Shown here: positions 22,168-33,843 of the stretch, one piece after another | How the letters are laid out: each line of letters starts with the position of its first letter | How positions within the stretch are numbered: position 1 is the stretch's first letter | Assembly: GCA_030159075.1 (NCBI GenBank) | Contig: BROG01000531.1 | Location: 257,001-321,000, forward strand | Direction of reading: 5' to 3' | Length of the DNA stretch: 64,000 nt | From: Atrina japonica | Taxonomy: Eukaryota; Mollusca; Bivalvia; Pterioida; Pinnidae | Notes under the pieces: generated by a model | Database searches by the model: none | What the model was told of the DNA's origin: nothing | Seen by the model: the letters and a program-made list of their open reading frames with translations, nothing else | Made by a program: the position numbers and the translations under genes

Positions 22168-23758
22168 CAGGGGTGTGGAAAAGCACTTGTCCTCTCGTCT
22201 AGACTAGTCGGTTTTCTTGTCGGACAATTGAAAGTTCATGATTTACTTGCCCGTCGGATGAGTAAAACACGCAGCACACATCAACTAAATTACAGTATAT
22301 ATATCGCTCGACATTGTGTATCTAATTATTTTTTCTCAGTGAACTTTATGAAGTCCTATATTGATTGAAAGTCACAGTGCCATTCTAGTGCCTATGCTAT
22401 GGAAATGTGAATTGGAAATCCACACTTTTGTTCATTACAGCACATACGTGCTTCATTAAAACTTGACGAGGTCCCAGGTTTTGACGGACAAAATTTCACT
22501 ACAACCTGATTTTGACGCTTGACAAATTCTCCACAGGGGTAATTTTCACTATCAATATTTTTACCAAAGAGTCAATCTAAAGTTTCCCACGAAGATGTAT
22601 TAAGCGATTGACCAATGAAATTTCGTAATTTGATAGCACATGCTTATTGACAAGCAGTCAGTTTCAAGTGGGCTGTGTAATTAATCTCACCTGTCCATCG
22701 CTAAATACACAATTCTTTTAACAAGATTAACTAAGTATCATCGCTGATTCTTAATTACTGTGAAGTGCCGTTCCAAAGCCTGTCAGCAGTTCATGTTTGT
22801 CCTCATGGTAAGATGCACAAAAGTGGTCGGCATATCGTAAAATAAGGGATCAAGTTTATTTATTCTGTTTAAATATTTACAATACAGTAACAGCAAACTA
22901 ATTCCAATTTATATCATTGTGACCTTAGATTGTTATAAGAAATACATCATCAATACCCTCACACATTTGTACTTTATACTTCATTCTTTGGCAAAGTAAT
23001 ATTTGAGTGACTTTACAGTGAGGGGCACCGCCAAACATCAGCAATTTTTTTTTCTTACTAGACCTACTGAGAATTTTATGTTATCATTTTTCCAATAATG
23101 TTTAATAATATTTAGAGTATTTTATACAACAGTTTTACACTGGTTAAAAAAATATCTGGCTTATTAAAATGAAACCCTAATCGATCTCTTGGACAGTTAA
23201 TCTACCCCCCCCCCCCCCACCCCACATCAGCTGAAATCAGCGATGTACCATGACTAACATGGAGTATGCACAAATAAAGAAGTAAATCAAGTGAACATTA
23301 CATTCAGAATTAGAAATAGATCTATTAATTTTAAAGTTTTTAACACATTAAACATGGTAACACACTGTAATCCTGACTGGCTGAGCATTTACAGGTTGCG
23401 TATCTACATTAACAAAAAGTACAGTGAAGCTTGTAATTGTGACTCTTGACTCATTATGACTCTTCAACTCTCGAGTTTCTCAGAAATTTCCCAGAAATTT
23501 TCACTGAGGGGTCAATGACCGTGGACTCTCAGCTCCTAGTTGAAACCCTACGGTCTCATGCATTTGTAAAATTTTGGATGAAAATGAATGGTTAATTTAA
23601 TTTTGCTTAGTTTATCAATAAATTATAATTGTTCAATTACTTCAGTCTTACACTACTTTTTTATTTTCAGGCAAGTCCTATATCTATCTGGACGAGTACT
23701 TTCAATATGCATACTTGCCCGATGGGCGAGTACTTTCAAAAGTTTTTCCACACCCCTG
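22168..23758. mobile_element. 1.6-kb TIR element (CAGGGGTGTGGAAAA) inserted in an older repeat
   Basis: The ends are a perfect 15-bp inverted repeat, CAGGGGTGTGGAAAA at 22168-22182 and its complement at 23744-23758. Subterminal sequence is also partly inverted, with 'cttgcccg' blocks near both ends. The flanks resemble the two halves of the repeat at 20330-20580, as expected for an insertion into that repeat. No transposase is visible, so it is non-autonomous. The superfamily is uncertain (hAT-like TIR start); no clean target duplication was seen. Confidence 0.7.
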
Positions 23759-24430
23759 TATCAACAGAAACCAAGAAAATATATCCTATATCTTTGTAAA
23801 TATTTTTATCTTCGTTTGGTCACTTCAATTTATGAAAACACTTCTCCTATTATAAATCCCTATGTTAGCCATGCAATGACAATAAATTGGGTTATGCGGG
23901 CAACCATTATTTTACTCCTGCCAAAAGAATGATTTGAAGGGGAATAACTCCCAATGTATTAAATGACATAATAAATTTAAAATGAATACACATAATACTA
24001 TAATAGTCGGAAAGCTCCGAAAACATGACTTTTGGATGATATTATTTTACATTCATTTTGAACGAAAAATGGTCCATATCTTTCACTTTCGCTCTCTAAC
24101 TTCAACAGACGGCTGCCATTATATATGCAAAATTCTCATAGGTTAATTTGAGTGTGAATATTTAGAAGAAAACAGATTAATTTTTCAATGTCATGGGCAT
24201 GGATAAATTACTCAGAAAACCTAAAATACTGTTAAGTTAAAATTAAGAGGTAAGTTTCAACCATTTTATTTTAATCAGTCAAAACTAGGACACAATTAAT
24301 GTGACTTAGATTTTAACCAAAACATTACCATTACTGACATTAAAAAGATTTAGGATTACTCAAAAGAAGAACTGAATTATGCAGATCTTGGTCAAATTGA
24401 TTTTTACAATCAAGGTTTATTAAAAAGAGG
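23759..24430 (+). repeat. Diverged repeat R, right part of interrupted copy and next unit
   Basis: It resumes after the 1.6-kb element with 'tatcaacagaaaccaagaaa', then 'caataaattgggttatgcgg' and 'ggggaataactccc', and finally a new first block at 24305-24430. The left part is at 22090-22167. Confidence 0.65.
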
Positions 24431-25544
24431 TTCAAACATTATGAGTGCATTATACTTGTACATTGAAGTGATTCATACATTGGACTTCAGTTCAAGTTTT
24501 AAGTAATTCAGTTGAATTTATTTATGTATGTTTCCCTAATGATGTATCAAATCAGACTCAATCAACGTAAAGTGACTATACAGCGCGCTCAAAGTGTCAG
24601 ACAGGTCTTTCAGTTATGTAATATAACAACAACTGTGTAACTCGGTCACGTAGGACGGGTCAAACGTTGGCCAAGGTCGGATAAAATCGAGGTTACCGCA
24701 GCCGCAAATTTTTTTGTAAATATTCATTTGTGAAGGAATGGATGTTCCTTACTAATTGACAGCAAGTTTACCTTTTCGTATTTTCCTTATTTAGTCCAGG
24801 AAATTCCGTTGGAGAAAAATTTCGTTTAACATGATATTTCATGAAAGTCCCTCTTTGTTCACTGTATTTCTCGTTTGTCTGTGTCTCGCTAGAAATGGCA
24901 GGTGCGACCTACTTTTCTCAGCCTTTAGGTTGAAGAGTTCTTATTCTGTATAGTATGAAGAGTTATCTTTCTTAGATGAAAAAATAATAATAAAGTAGGC
25001 CAACTTAGAATTACTGTCGAATCAACGATGTGGTACTCAAATGTAACTTTGTTAAGTAAATTATTTTATTTGTGCATTATCTATTTATTTATTCGGCTTT
25101 ACACACATTCCCTATCTTTCTTTTTGTCTGTCCGCATCTCCCTATCCCTCCTGAGTCCTGCCTATCTTTCTATCTATAAATCAATCAGTCTGTCTAGCCA
25201 TCCATCCATCTATCTCTTAAGCCGCCCTTCTGTCTGTCTATCTATCCTTTTGTTTATCACTTACATTGGTATATTACAAGTATACCGTTGGTCTATTAGG
25301 CCTTTAAGTATATACCGTTGTTCTCGCCAAGGAGATACTGTTTACTCGTAAAGCAATCGACAGAAAGTGAAAACGAAAACTAGGAATCTTCCGGGTATAT
25401 CCAAAACAGAAAATTAGGAATCTTCCGGCATATCCAAAAACAGACTCCCTGTCGTGGTAAAGATTCCTGACTTTGTTTGGATAAGTCCATAGCACGGGTT
25501 TATAATTTGCAACACTTCACCCAATAGTCGGTTGTTGGATTTGA

Positions 25545-25772
25545 TTTGATTTTTGTTTTACGCCATACTCAACAATCTTACAGTCATATGATGGCGTCCA
25601 GTTGTTATTGGTGGAGGAGAAACCCCGGTTACCTGGGTAAAGACCACCGACCTTCCGCAAGAAAACTGGCAAACTTTTCCACTTAATTTGAAATGACCCT
25701 GGCGGGATTCGAACCAGAGGTGAGAGGCCATGTGATTTAAAGCGCAATGCTGTACTCGGCCACGGAGGTCCT
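25545..25772 (-). mobile_element. tRNA-related SINE (family B)
   Basis: Read on the minus strand: 'tggccgagtacagcattgcg' (A-box region), 'ggttcgaatcccgcc' (B-box), then 'ttgccagttttcttgcggaa', a 'ccaccaataacaactggacg' block and 'gagtatggcgtaaaac' at the 3' end. Other copies are at 18741, 33268, 39029, 50318 and 59600; partial ones at 15635, 41930 and 43270. Confidence 0.75.
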
Positions 25773-26806
25773 TCGGTTGTTGGAATATAATACACAGTTA
25801 ATAAGCAGAGGCGGATTCAGACGGGCGCAATAAAATGTTTAAAACCTGTAATTTTTCTATAAAAAGGTACAAAATTATCTTAACAAATAATCCCAGTTAA
25901 ACATGGATCACCAGGGGTATTAAGCCAAATTTCTGCCCCGATTTTACAGAATTTAGGCCTCTCTCGGAGTATGCGGATCAACTGGTATATAGAACAGGAT
26001 AGATCTGCATGGATCTATCATTGTCGTCTAGCTAAACAACCTGCGTTTTTTATCAGAAATTGAAAGACGCTTTCCGAAATATAGAGGTACGGATATTTCG
26101 GAGAAAGTGTCCGTTGAGTCAGAGTGAATCAATCAAACATTGAAAAAAAATATTAGTTCATATTATCAGCGATATATAAAGCTTTTATGAATGTGAAACA
26201 GTTTTAATATTCAAATTTCCGTACTTCTAATATTAATCTTAAAAGATACGACCAAGCTTTTAATATTTAAAAATATCATGTAGATGTATTAGAAAACGAT
26301 TTTTAATATTAAATAAAATCGGTTGTGTTTTCTAATGTTAATAATTGATTTTTAATAGATCTACAAAAATTCGACTGGATTTTTCCATGAAAGCTGTAGA
26401 TCCATATTTTTTAAATATAAATAATTAATAAGGAGTTCCAAAACGGTTTGCTATATCACATCTACACGATTTTCATCGGCATAACATTTCCGTATACCAG
26501 TTTTCCCCAATACAATAAACTGGGCCTCACTTTACGGGTGAGTGGACAGAAAGAATTTCTCGCGCATGTCGCTGGAGTTCAAGAGTACTGATCGTCTGTT
26601 TTCAGTTCCGGTTATTTTGGGTGCCCTATAATGAACTTCTAAAGCCACTGAAAGAATATGTGCCTATATATCCACGTCTGTTCTAACAAACAGCGATCTA
26701 TAAATCTATGATATTTGTGACGTGGAAATGTAAACATTGTCATCATGTGCAGTAAAACGTAAGTTGAAGAACTATTGTGTCCTCTGTATGATATAGTGCA
26801 TATATT

Positions 26807-26971
26807 ACATAGGCGTCGGAACCGGGGGGGCTTAGCCCCCGCACTTTTTTTGCATTGATAGACATAGGTGTTGAGAATTGGGGTTAAGCCCCAAGACGTT
26901 TCTGGCGCGCGTGTGTGTGTTTTAAGTTGGTTTAGCCCCCCCACTTTCCATTTGCTTCCGACGCCTATGTA
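26807..26971. mobile_element. 165-bp MITE 'ACATAGGCGTCGGAA'
   Basis: The ends ACATAGGCGTCGGAACC and, inverted, ACATAGGCGTCGGAAGC match. Inside are GGGGGGGCTTAGCCCCC and a second TTTAGCCCCCC block. Non-coding. Confidence 0.7.
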
Positions 26972-27107
26972 TTATATAGATTTCATAATAGAAAATCCTA
27001 TAAACAAAACATCGTTTCTGTTTTCTATTCCCTGTCGTATCAATCTCTGGGTCACGTCTGCCATTGTAGATATAGTATTAACAACACGCCATCTTAAAAT
27101 ATCAGTT

Positions 27108-27385
27108 GAGCCGGTCTGGCTCAGTCAGTAGCGCTCGACTCTGGATCTTGAGGTCGTGAGTTCGAGTCCCGCCGGCGGCAGGTTGGTTTCCTGTCTTTCG
27201 GATGAGACAGTAAAAACTGGAGGTCCGTGTCACAGTACGTGTCGGCACGTTAAAGAACCCTCACTGCTCAATGACCGTAAATGCCGAGCATACGCCAAAT
27301 TTTGAAGCCCTTCACCGGCATTTGGTGACGTCTCCATATGAGTGAAATATTGTTGAGTGGGACGTTAAACAACAATAAACAAACA
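27108..27385 (+). mobile_element. Full-length tRNA-derived SINE (family A) with 13-bp target duplication
   Basis: A tRNA-like head with A-box (TGGCTCAGTCAGTAGCG) and B-box (GTTCGAGTCCC) is followed by a body ending GGGACGTTAAACAACAATAAA. TAAAATATCAGTT flanks it at 27095-27107 and 27386-27398, a perfect 13-bp duplication typical of LINE-driven insertion. Other copies are at 28239, 39305, 47141, 59808 and 61485. It resembles widespread mollusc SINEs; family name not assigned. Confidence 0.88.
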
Positions 27386-28107
27386 TAAAATATCAGTTAT
27401 ATATCGCTGTAGGTAAAGTGGTACATCCGGGTGGTTTGTCAAAAACCCCAAATCAATGCTAGGCGACCACCATTCACAATGGGTATGCCAATAGGCCTAC
27501 TAACCATGATTTGTGAATGATCCAGAAATCGAACAAAAACGTGACTGACAAGTTGCAAAATATTTTCATCATAAAAATTTTCATTTTTTATTCTGAAAAT
27601 TCATTATTTTTTGTTTCTGGTCAGTTTTAGAGCCGACATTTGAAAACATTGTTTCTAGGTAAAATAAAAGACGTAAATTCAGGTTTTAGCAGCTTCTGTA
27701 AGGCTAATACTGTTGATAAATGGGAAGGAACCCAACTCGGAGGTGCCAGTGTGGCCGAGGTCGGACACGTTACATTTGGTGGAACTGGCTAGTATTAACT
27801 TGCCTGTTCCACTGAATGGTAAGCAGCCAAAGTCTATTTTCTAAAAATAAGGGCGTGAGGCACGTAGTAGTATTCCGACAGTTCATTACTCCGACAACCC
27901 TTTATACCGACAGTCCATTTCTTCTACAGGCCATAATTTCATCGATGTTGATTATTTCAACCCCGCCATGCATAGGACACAGATTTTAACAATAACGAAA
28001 GAATTATCGTTGCATTGATGACTAAATTCCGCTAAGCACATACATGTAGAAACTACCCGGAGTCATTATTCTACGTAGGAATCATGAATACCCGGTCACA
28101 TGTAGAA

Positions 28108-29601
28108 CAAGAGGCTCATGGGCCATATTGTTCACCTGAACTGTGATGATATCTTAGAAATATGGGAATATCAATTTACAAATCATTTATAACACTCCTT
28201 GGGAGTGGAGGAGACTTATAAGTGAATGAAAATGACGAAGTCTGTAAAAGTAAAAATCGAGGTCCCGTGTCGCAGCAGGTGTTGGCAGTTAAAGAACTCA
28301 CTGCTCAATGGCCATAAGTGCCGAGCATAGGCCAAAATTTGAAGCCCTTCACTGGCATTTGGTGACGTCTCCATATGAGTGAAGTATTCTTGAGTTGGAT
28401 GTTAAACAACAATAAACAAACAAACATAAATAAACCTAAAAACTACAATTCAGCACAATTATTGCGCAAAAACATGTCTTCACCTATATACAAGTAAAAC
28501 ACATTAAGTGAATACATGGGGAGATAATTGAGGAAATGCAAAAATGAACAAAAATGACAGTCTGAAATTACTTCAAAATCAGTTCAAAAATTAACATTCT
28601 GATTTCTATGAAGAATACAAACTTGACTCATACATTCACGTAGATCACTAAAAAACAATCTGTATTTTAATTCATGTGGAGGTTCTGGAAAAAAATTTTT
28701 TTAAAGAGGGGTACCTTATGTGACATATTTTGCCACACCCTGGATCCACCCGTGGGCTGATCTGGCTGAGTAAAACACCCCGAAAATGCATCAAAAATTA
28801 AGATTCCGATTTCTATGAAAATTACAAACTTAAATCATACATCTTTGTGGATCACTCAGAAACAAACTGTTTTTCAATTCATGTAGCAGTTCTGGAGAAG
28901 GTTTTTAAAGAGGGGTACCTTATTTGACATATTTTGCTCCACCAAAGATCCACCCAGGGGCCGATCTGGCTGAAAAATACACACTTGGTAGAGGACTTTG
29001 AGTACTTGCTTCCTGTAATGTTTCGTCAATATTCCCCCAGTGATTTTGAAACAAAAGCTGATAGTGTGAAAAATGCACCCCCTCTTTTTTGCTGTCTTAA
29101 AAATATCATAAGAATTCTCTAAATTAAATTTTGACAAAATTCATGCACAAAAAATTTTTCTCACCTAATTACTAGTAAAACACATCAAATGAATGCATCA
29201 AAATGAATACATGGGGAGATAATTGAGGAAATCATGCAAAATGAATGAAAATCACTAAGTCTGAAAATACCTAAAATCGAATCAAAATTTAATATTTCAA
29301 TTTCTATGAAGAATACATACAGACTTGAATCATACATCTATGTAGATCATTCAGAAACAATCCTTTTTTCAATTCATGAAGTGGTTCTGGAGAGGGGTAC
29401 CTTATGTGACTTATTATGCCCCGCCCCAGATCCACCCGGGACCAATCTGGCTGAAAACTGCAGACATTGTAAAGGACCTTGAGCACTTGCTTTCTTTAAA
29501 GTTTCGTCAATATCCCTTCTGTAGTTTCAGAGAAGTAGTCGAAAAGGGACGGGCGTGGAGTGATCACTATAGCTCATTTGAGCCTTCAGTTCAGGGGAGC
29601 T
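28108..29601 (+). mobile_element. Large dispersed repeat with 'AGCTCA..TGAACC' hairpin end, copy 1
   Basis: It begins 'acaagaggctcatgggccat' and ends 'agctcatttgagccttcag...ggggagcta'. Inside, a module with 'gaggggtaccttatgtgac', 'ggatccacccgtgggctgat' and 'gtacttgcttccttt' recurs about three times. Copies are at 42184-43163 and, inverted, at 58538-59210; a fragment is at 10960-11290. Non-coding. Confidence 0.65.
28239..28430 (+). mobile_element. SINE family A, 5'-truncated copy
   Basis: It contains the middle and 3' part (gaggtcccgtgtcgcagcag, ggcatttggtgacgtctcc, gttaaacaacaataaacaaa) without the tRNA-like head. It lies within the large repeat at 28108-29601. Confidence 0.75.
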
Positions 29602-29957
29602 AAATAGCATCCGGTGTCTATCTTTATAGACATCTCTGCACATTCGCGGGGTTCTAATTTTTTTTATTTTCGAAACTGAACTCAAAATGCCAAAAGCTCG
29701 CAAAATGTCGTGGTTCCCTGTTGTATGCCTTCTTATATAACTTTTATTTGTGAAAATGTAAATCCTGCTAAAATGGATTGTCGAATAATGGATTGTCAGG
29801 GCTGTAACTACATAGGAGGCAGGTGAGGCAACTGCTTCTCCTGGTTTTTTGCCAGTTTATTTTTTACTTTATTTATTGATTCAATTTTGTAAAAATCGGC
29901 GGCTCCAAACCTCTGTCTCCTCATCTGTTTCAGACACTAGTTACGGCCCTGATTTTA

Positions 29958-30245
29958 AGGAAAATGGACTGCTGTCGAAATAATGAATTGTAGGAAAATG
30001 GACTGCTGTCGAAATAATGAATTGTAGGAAAATGGACTGCTGTCGAAATAATGAATTGTAGGAGAATGGGCTGTGGGAATAATGAACTATCGGAGAAATG
30101 AACTGTCGGAGTAATTGTCTGTCGGAGAAATGGGCTGTGGGAATAATGAACTATCAGAGAAATGGGCTGTTGGAATGATAAACTATTCGAGAAATGGGCT
30201 GTCGGAGTAATTGTCTGTCGGGGAAATGGGCTGTTGAAATAATGA
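29958..30245 (+). repeat. 34-bp tandem repeat, three near-perfect plus decayed copies
   Basis: The unit AGGAAAATGGACTGCTGTCG + AAATAATGAATTGT is repeated three times at 29958-30060, then shorter 'gggctgt(t/g)ggaataatgaactat' variants run to 30245. It ends about 550 bp before the B-box gene. Confidence 0.8.
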
Positions 30246-30417
30246 CATGGTCCCAGTTTTGTTCTGACTGACTCATCTTAGAATCACATAAGTCTACCAA
30301 GATAAATTGGGCCTATTAACAAGAAAGCAACAAGTCTAAATTAAATCGTAACATGGATGACATGCTAGTTTCGACTGTGATCTATATCTACAGTAATGCA
30401 TAGACTCAGCTGTTTCA

Positions 30418-30685
30418 GCTGTGTTCACCAAAAAAAAAAAAATAATAATATATTCCTATATATTTTGTGAAAATAAGGTCAGGTCCTCTGTGTTTTGCAT
30501 ATACAAAATAGTAAAGTTGAATTAACCAATTACAAGTGAATATTTATCAAACTGGTTTTCATACTTAATTTTCACAAAATATAAAGGAATCTAAGAATGT
30601 TTATGCCTGTTTTCTATATTTGTTTGTTTTTGTACATCAATCTAAGTACTAAAAAGGAAAAACATAGCTAATGACCCTTTAAAAT
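30418..30685 (-). mobile_element. Palindromic MITE, degraded copy 4
   Basis: It ends with GCTAATGACCCTTTAAA and keeps the tataaaggaatctaagaatg / ttatgcctg blocks. The left part is truncated at a poly-A run. It ends about 115 bp upstream of the B-box gene start and may contribute to its 5' region. Confidence 0.5.
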
Positions 30686-30797
30686 TTGACATTCCTTTCC
30701 TTTTTTTGTTTACACAGAAAGGCAACTCTTAAAGGTAGTGTAAAGGATAGAGTACAAGGTCGTCCGAGTATTTGTTATTACGTCATATGTGAGTAAA

Positions 30798-32324
30798 ATG
30801 GCATCGAATGAAGTGTTAGCCGCTCAGTTTGCACTGCGTTTTGATGACGAATGCGACGATCATCCGGGAGAAAAGATTCAGAGGTATTGTAAAACTTGTA
30901 AACAAATGTTGTGCATTGATTGTGTAACTTCCGGTATACACTCAAATCACAAATTAATGAAAGTGGAGGAAATATACTTAATAGAAAAGAGAAATTTGGT
31001 TAGAACGATTGAAGATATAAGGGAGAGTGACCTTAGGGAATATACAAATAGTTTGCATGCCATTAAACATTTGAAAGATAGCGAGCGTATAAAGAAGCAA
31101 TCTGCAAATGTTATCACTAAAATAAAAGAAAGATCAAATGAGATTAAGGCAGCTGTGGATATGATTGAACGAGAACTTATCCAAGATGTCGTCAACTCGA
31201 GAGATAAGTTACAAACAGAGTTAGCGGATAGCGAAAAAGGACTCCAGAATAAAGCAACAGCAACCACAACATTACTGAGGGACTATGAAGAAAAATTGAA
31301 ATCTACATCTTTAAAAACAATTATCAACTCGGATATACACCTGCGGCAAGCAATATGTAATTTAGGTCATGATGACAATTATGATGACGACAGTGAACTT
31401 GGTTTTGGAGTCAATACTCTATCAGACAGAATCATACAAAGGTTACCCGATCTTTCTTTCGGGCGTTTGTCATCGAAATCTCTCAAACAAATGTTTGGAG
31501 GACAGTGCATAAACGACAATATTGATATCAAGTTTGTTCGGGAGCACGTGGAATATCGCGGTATAACTGGGATAGCTGCCACATCAAATGGTGTGTGGAT
31601 ATGCAGACTCAACGAAAGTGAAGTGGAGTATCTTGCTTGGCAAGAAAGTTCAGCGTCTCACAGATTCAAAACCACATTTCGTGTTGATGACATGTGCCTC
31701 TCTGAAAATGGTAACATACTTGCCACTCAGCTAGGAGGATCAAAAGTTTTCAGTTTAGGAATTGGAGGCATGGTAGAAAAGCTGCTAGACATTTCCCCAC
31801 ACAAAATCAATGGAATATGTAAGTTGCGCGATGGGGGTTTTGCTGTCACAATAACAGGTCAAACCAACGGTGTTAAAATGCGTGGTTTTATAAAGGTCGC
31901 GGTGGATGGCTTCAAGGTGCCAATACGAGAAAAAGATTCTTCAACCGACAAGAAACTGTTTACCGACCCCCAAAAGCTAACAGAGAATGTCAATGATGAC
32001 ATATGCGTGGTTGATGGCAATACAGTAACTGCAATCGACAGAGAGGGCAAAATGAGATTTAGGTACAATGTGAAATGTGCTACTACTAGTGCCCTCGCAG
32101 ATATTTCCAGCTCTAGCTATGGACATATTTTTGTCGCTGACTACTTTAAAGGAGTCCTCGTTCTCTCGGCCACTGGTGAATTTGTTACATCTTTTATGAA
32201 ACCATTATGCGACATATGCTATCTACACATTGAATCAATTCCTTGGACAGTTTGCGTAGGTCCCCATGATTTGATTTTTACAGGAACACATACTGGAGAT
32301 CTACAAGTAATGGAATACAAATGA
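30798..32324 (+). CDS. B-box 2 / coiled-coil protein, TRIM-like without RING, 508 aa, intronless
   Basis: The chosen start is ATGGCATCG at 30798; a GTG three codons earlier is in frame but unlikely in a eukaryote. A B-box 2 zinc site is complete: C19-x2-H22-x8-C31-x2-C34-x4-C39-x2-C42-x5-H48-x2-H51. Residues 60-190 are Lys/Glu-rich with heptad-like hydrophobics, a probable coiled coil. Residues 245-508 contain repeated short beta-rich segments with G-I-x-x-L and D-x-x-G turns, consistent with an NHL/six-bladed propeller like those at the C-terminus of TRIM2/3/32/56/71-type proteins. No RING precedes the B-box, so direct E3 activity is not expected. Single-exon genes of this layout are heavily expanded in bivalves and often discussed as innate-immune factors (family knowledge); the specific role here is unknown. 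Confidence 0.85.
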   Translation: MASNEVLAAQFALRFDDECDDHPGEKIQRYCKTCKQMLCIDCVTSGIHSNHKLMKVEEIYLIEKRNLVRTIEDIRESDLREYTNSLHAIKHLKDSERIKKQSANVITKIKERSNEIKAAVDMIERELIQDVVNSRDKLQTELADSEKGLQNKATATTTLLRDYEEKLKSTSLKTIINSDIHLRQAICNLGHDDNYDDDSELGFGVNTLSDRIIQRLPDLSFGRLSSKSLKQMFGGQCINDNIDIKFVREHVEYRGITGIAATSNGVWICRLNESEVEYLAWQESSASHRFKTTFRVDDMCLSENGNILATQLGGSKVFSLGIGGMVEKLLDISPHKINGICKLRDGGFAVTITGQTNGVKMRGFIKVAVDGFKVPIREKDSSTDKKLFTDPQKLTENVNDDICVVDGNTVTAIDREGKMRFRYNVKCATTSALADISSSSYGHIFVADYFKGVLVLSATGEFVTSFMKPLCDICYLHIESIPWTVCVGPHDLIFTGTHTGDLQVMEYK

Positions 32325-33267
32325 CGGACATACATTCGATTATTTAAACAATATGAATTTTGATCTAATTACAAAATAATTGATCCGTGAGTCATACAGG
32401 AGCTGAAAACAACCGATCAACTAGGTGTTTGACCGACTATCGGGTGTGTCCAGCTCATGTGCATACAGTAACGAGAGGTTTTTTTTCTACGAAATATTCA
32501 GTAAAAGACAAGATTGCAAAATGTTGGAAATGTCGTCATTCGATGGAACAATTTGGTGTATCTGTTTGCCTTCATTACGTCAGAAATAACTTTTATCCTG
32601 TACCTAGTCCTGGAAATATCATATATCAGTTACTGAATATAACACAGCTGTATATTGTCAGTGACGGATACCAAACAAGTGATTTTGTTCTAATCGCAAT
32701 ACTTTCTATTGGCTTTTGATCCACAGAACAATTCTTGTATTCTTGTTTGCTATTTCTTATTTAGCTACACATTTAGATTTATTATTTGGGCTTGTACGAT
32801 ACCACTTTTGTTTTGATATTATACATTTATATTAAATTCGAGTTCAACTGATGAAGTCTTATTGACAGAAACCTAAAACTATAACATTGATATTGTTAAT
32901 GATATTTATAACCACTGAGTCATTTCCAATATATATATACATGTATATACATTGTATATATATATATATATACTCAGTACCTGGTATGTTGGTACCAGCC
33001 GATTATTTTATACTAAAGTGATATTTCGATCATACAATCATTTTAATTCTAAATTTATCAAAAGCAAAGATATTCCTTTTTACCGTGAAAACTTATTACA
33101 CTGATTTGGCTGTACATTATAGTGAAAAAATAAATCAACACCAAATGATTTTGTTGACATTTTTTGTATTGTTGTTAGAGGATAACGGTATGTACTATTT
33201 AAGTATCCAAGGACCTGACGAAAAAGAAAACGTATCTGAGCAGGAAAATTTATTTCTCTTATTAGTG

Positions 33268-33455
33268 GCCTCCATCGCCTTTAAACCATGAAGTCTCTCA
33301 CTTCTGGTCAGCGCAGGTTCGAACCCTGCTGGAACCTAAACTAATTTTTGTGAGAAAGATTGCCAGTTTACTTGTGAAACTCCGGTGGTCACTTTCTGGG
33401 TACATTGTAACCAGGTTCTCTTCTCCACCATTAAAGACTGGCAGCAACCATTTTT
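33268..33455 (+). mobile_element. SINE family B copy
   Basis: It contains 'ggttcgaaccctgctgg', 'attgccagtttacttgtg', 'tacattgtaaccaggttctc' and 'aaagactggcagcaacca'. It lies downstream of the B-box gene. Confidence 0.7.
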
Positions 33456-33549
33456 GCAATTGGTTTGTAATATTGCAACCAGGAAGTTGAAAATACCTTG
33501 TCTAAAATGTGCTTACATAACAATCAGCTCAGTGAAATCAGTTTTATAT

Positions 33550-33843
33550 ATATTATAAACATAATACCAAAGTTATAATGCTCAAGACGATATCGTTTCT
33601 GTCGATTAGACTTCATCAGTTGAGCTCCAATTTGAAAAGTATGTGTTTTTTCTAAAGATAAAGTGGTGTCATACAGGGCCAAATAATATATCTAAACGTA
33701 TAGCCGAAATCCGTCTAAGAGTAACCACTTTAAAAAATATGACTATCTTAGCTTTAGAAGATTTTCGAATTTAAATAGTGTTAACAGTGCCAAATATTCC
33801 TTTAGTAAAAGACGAACAACTGGTACCGAAATACCAGGTAATA
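33550..33843 (+). repeat. 290-bp dispersed repeat P, copy 1
   Basis: It runs from 'aacataataccaaagttata' to the hairpin 'aactggtaccgaaatacca'. A near-identical copy is at 36590-36880, with partial or inverted copies at 32775, 34480, 36943, 50970 and 51870. It typically abuts (TA)n tracts. Confidence 0.7.

Larger units (their letters stand above)
24440..27090. other. Intergenic stretch
   Basis: No gene is supported. It contains CpG-containing unique DNA near 24580-24720, a 'tctatct' rich patch at 25110-25260, the SINE at 25545 and the MITE at 26807; 25380-25440 has a short duplicated 'aggaatcttccgg' motif. Confidence 0.5.

Noticed and set aside
25028..25351. 107-codon frame with Ser/Leu/Tyr-rich sequence
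   Set aside because: It follows from a 'tctatct' simple-sequence patch.
26639..26944. 101-codon minus-strand frame
   Set aside because: It overlaps a MITE with inverted ends and lacks protein-like features.
27108..27200. Functional tRNA gene
   Set aside because: A and B boxes are present, but the cloverleaf is incomplete and the unit continues into a SINE body with target duplication.
32387..32719. 110-codon plus-strand frame after the B-box gene
   Set aside because: Composition is like random AT-rich DNA; most likely 3' UTR or intergenic sequence.
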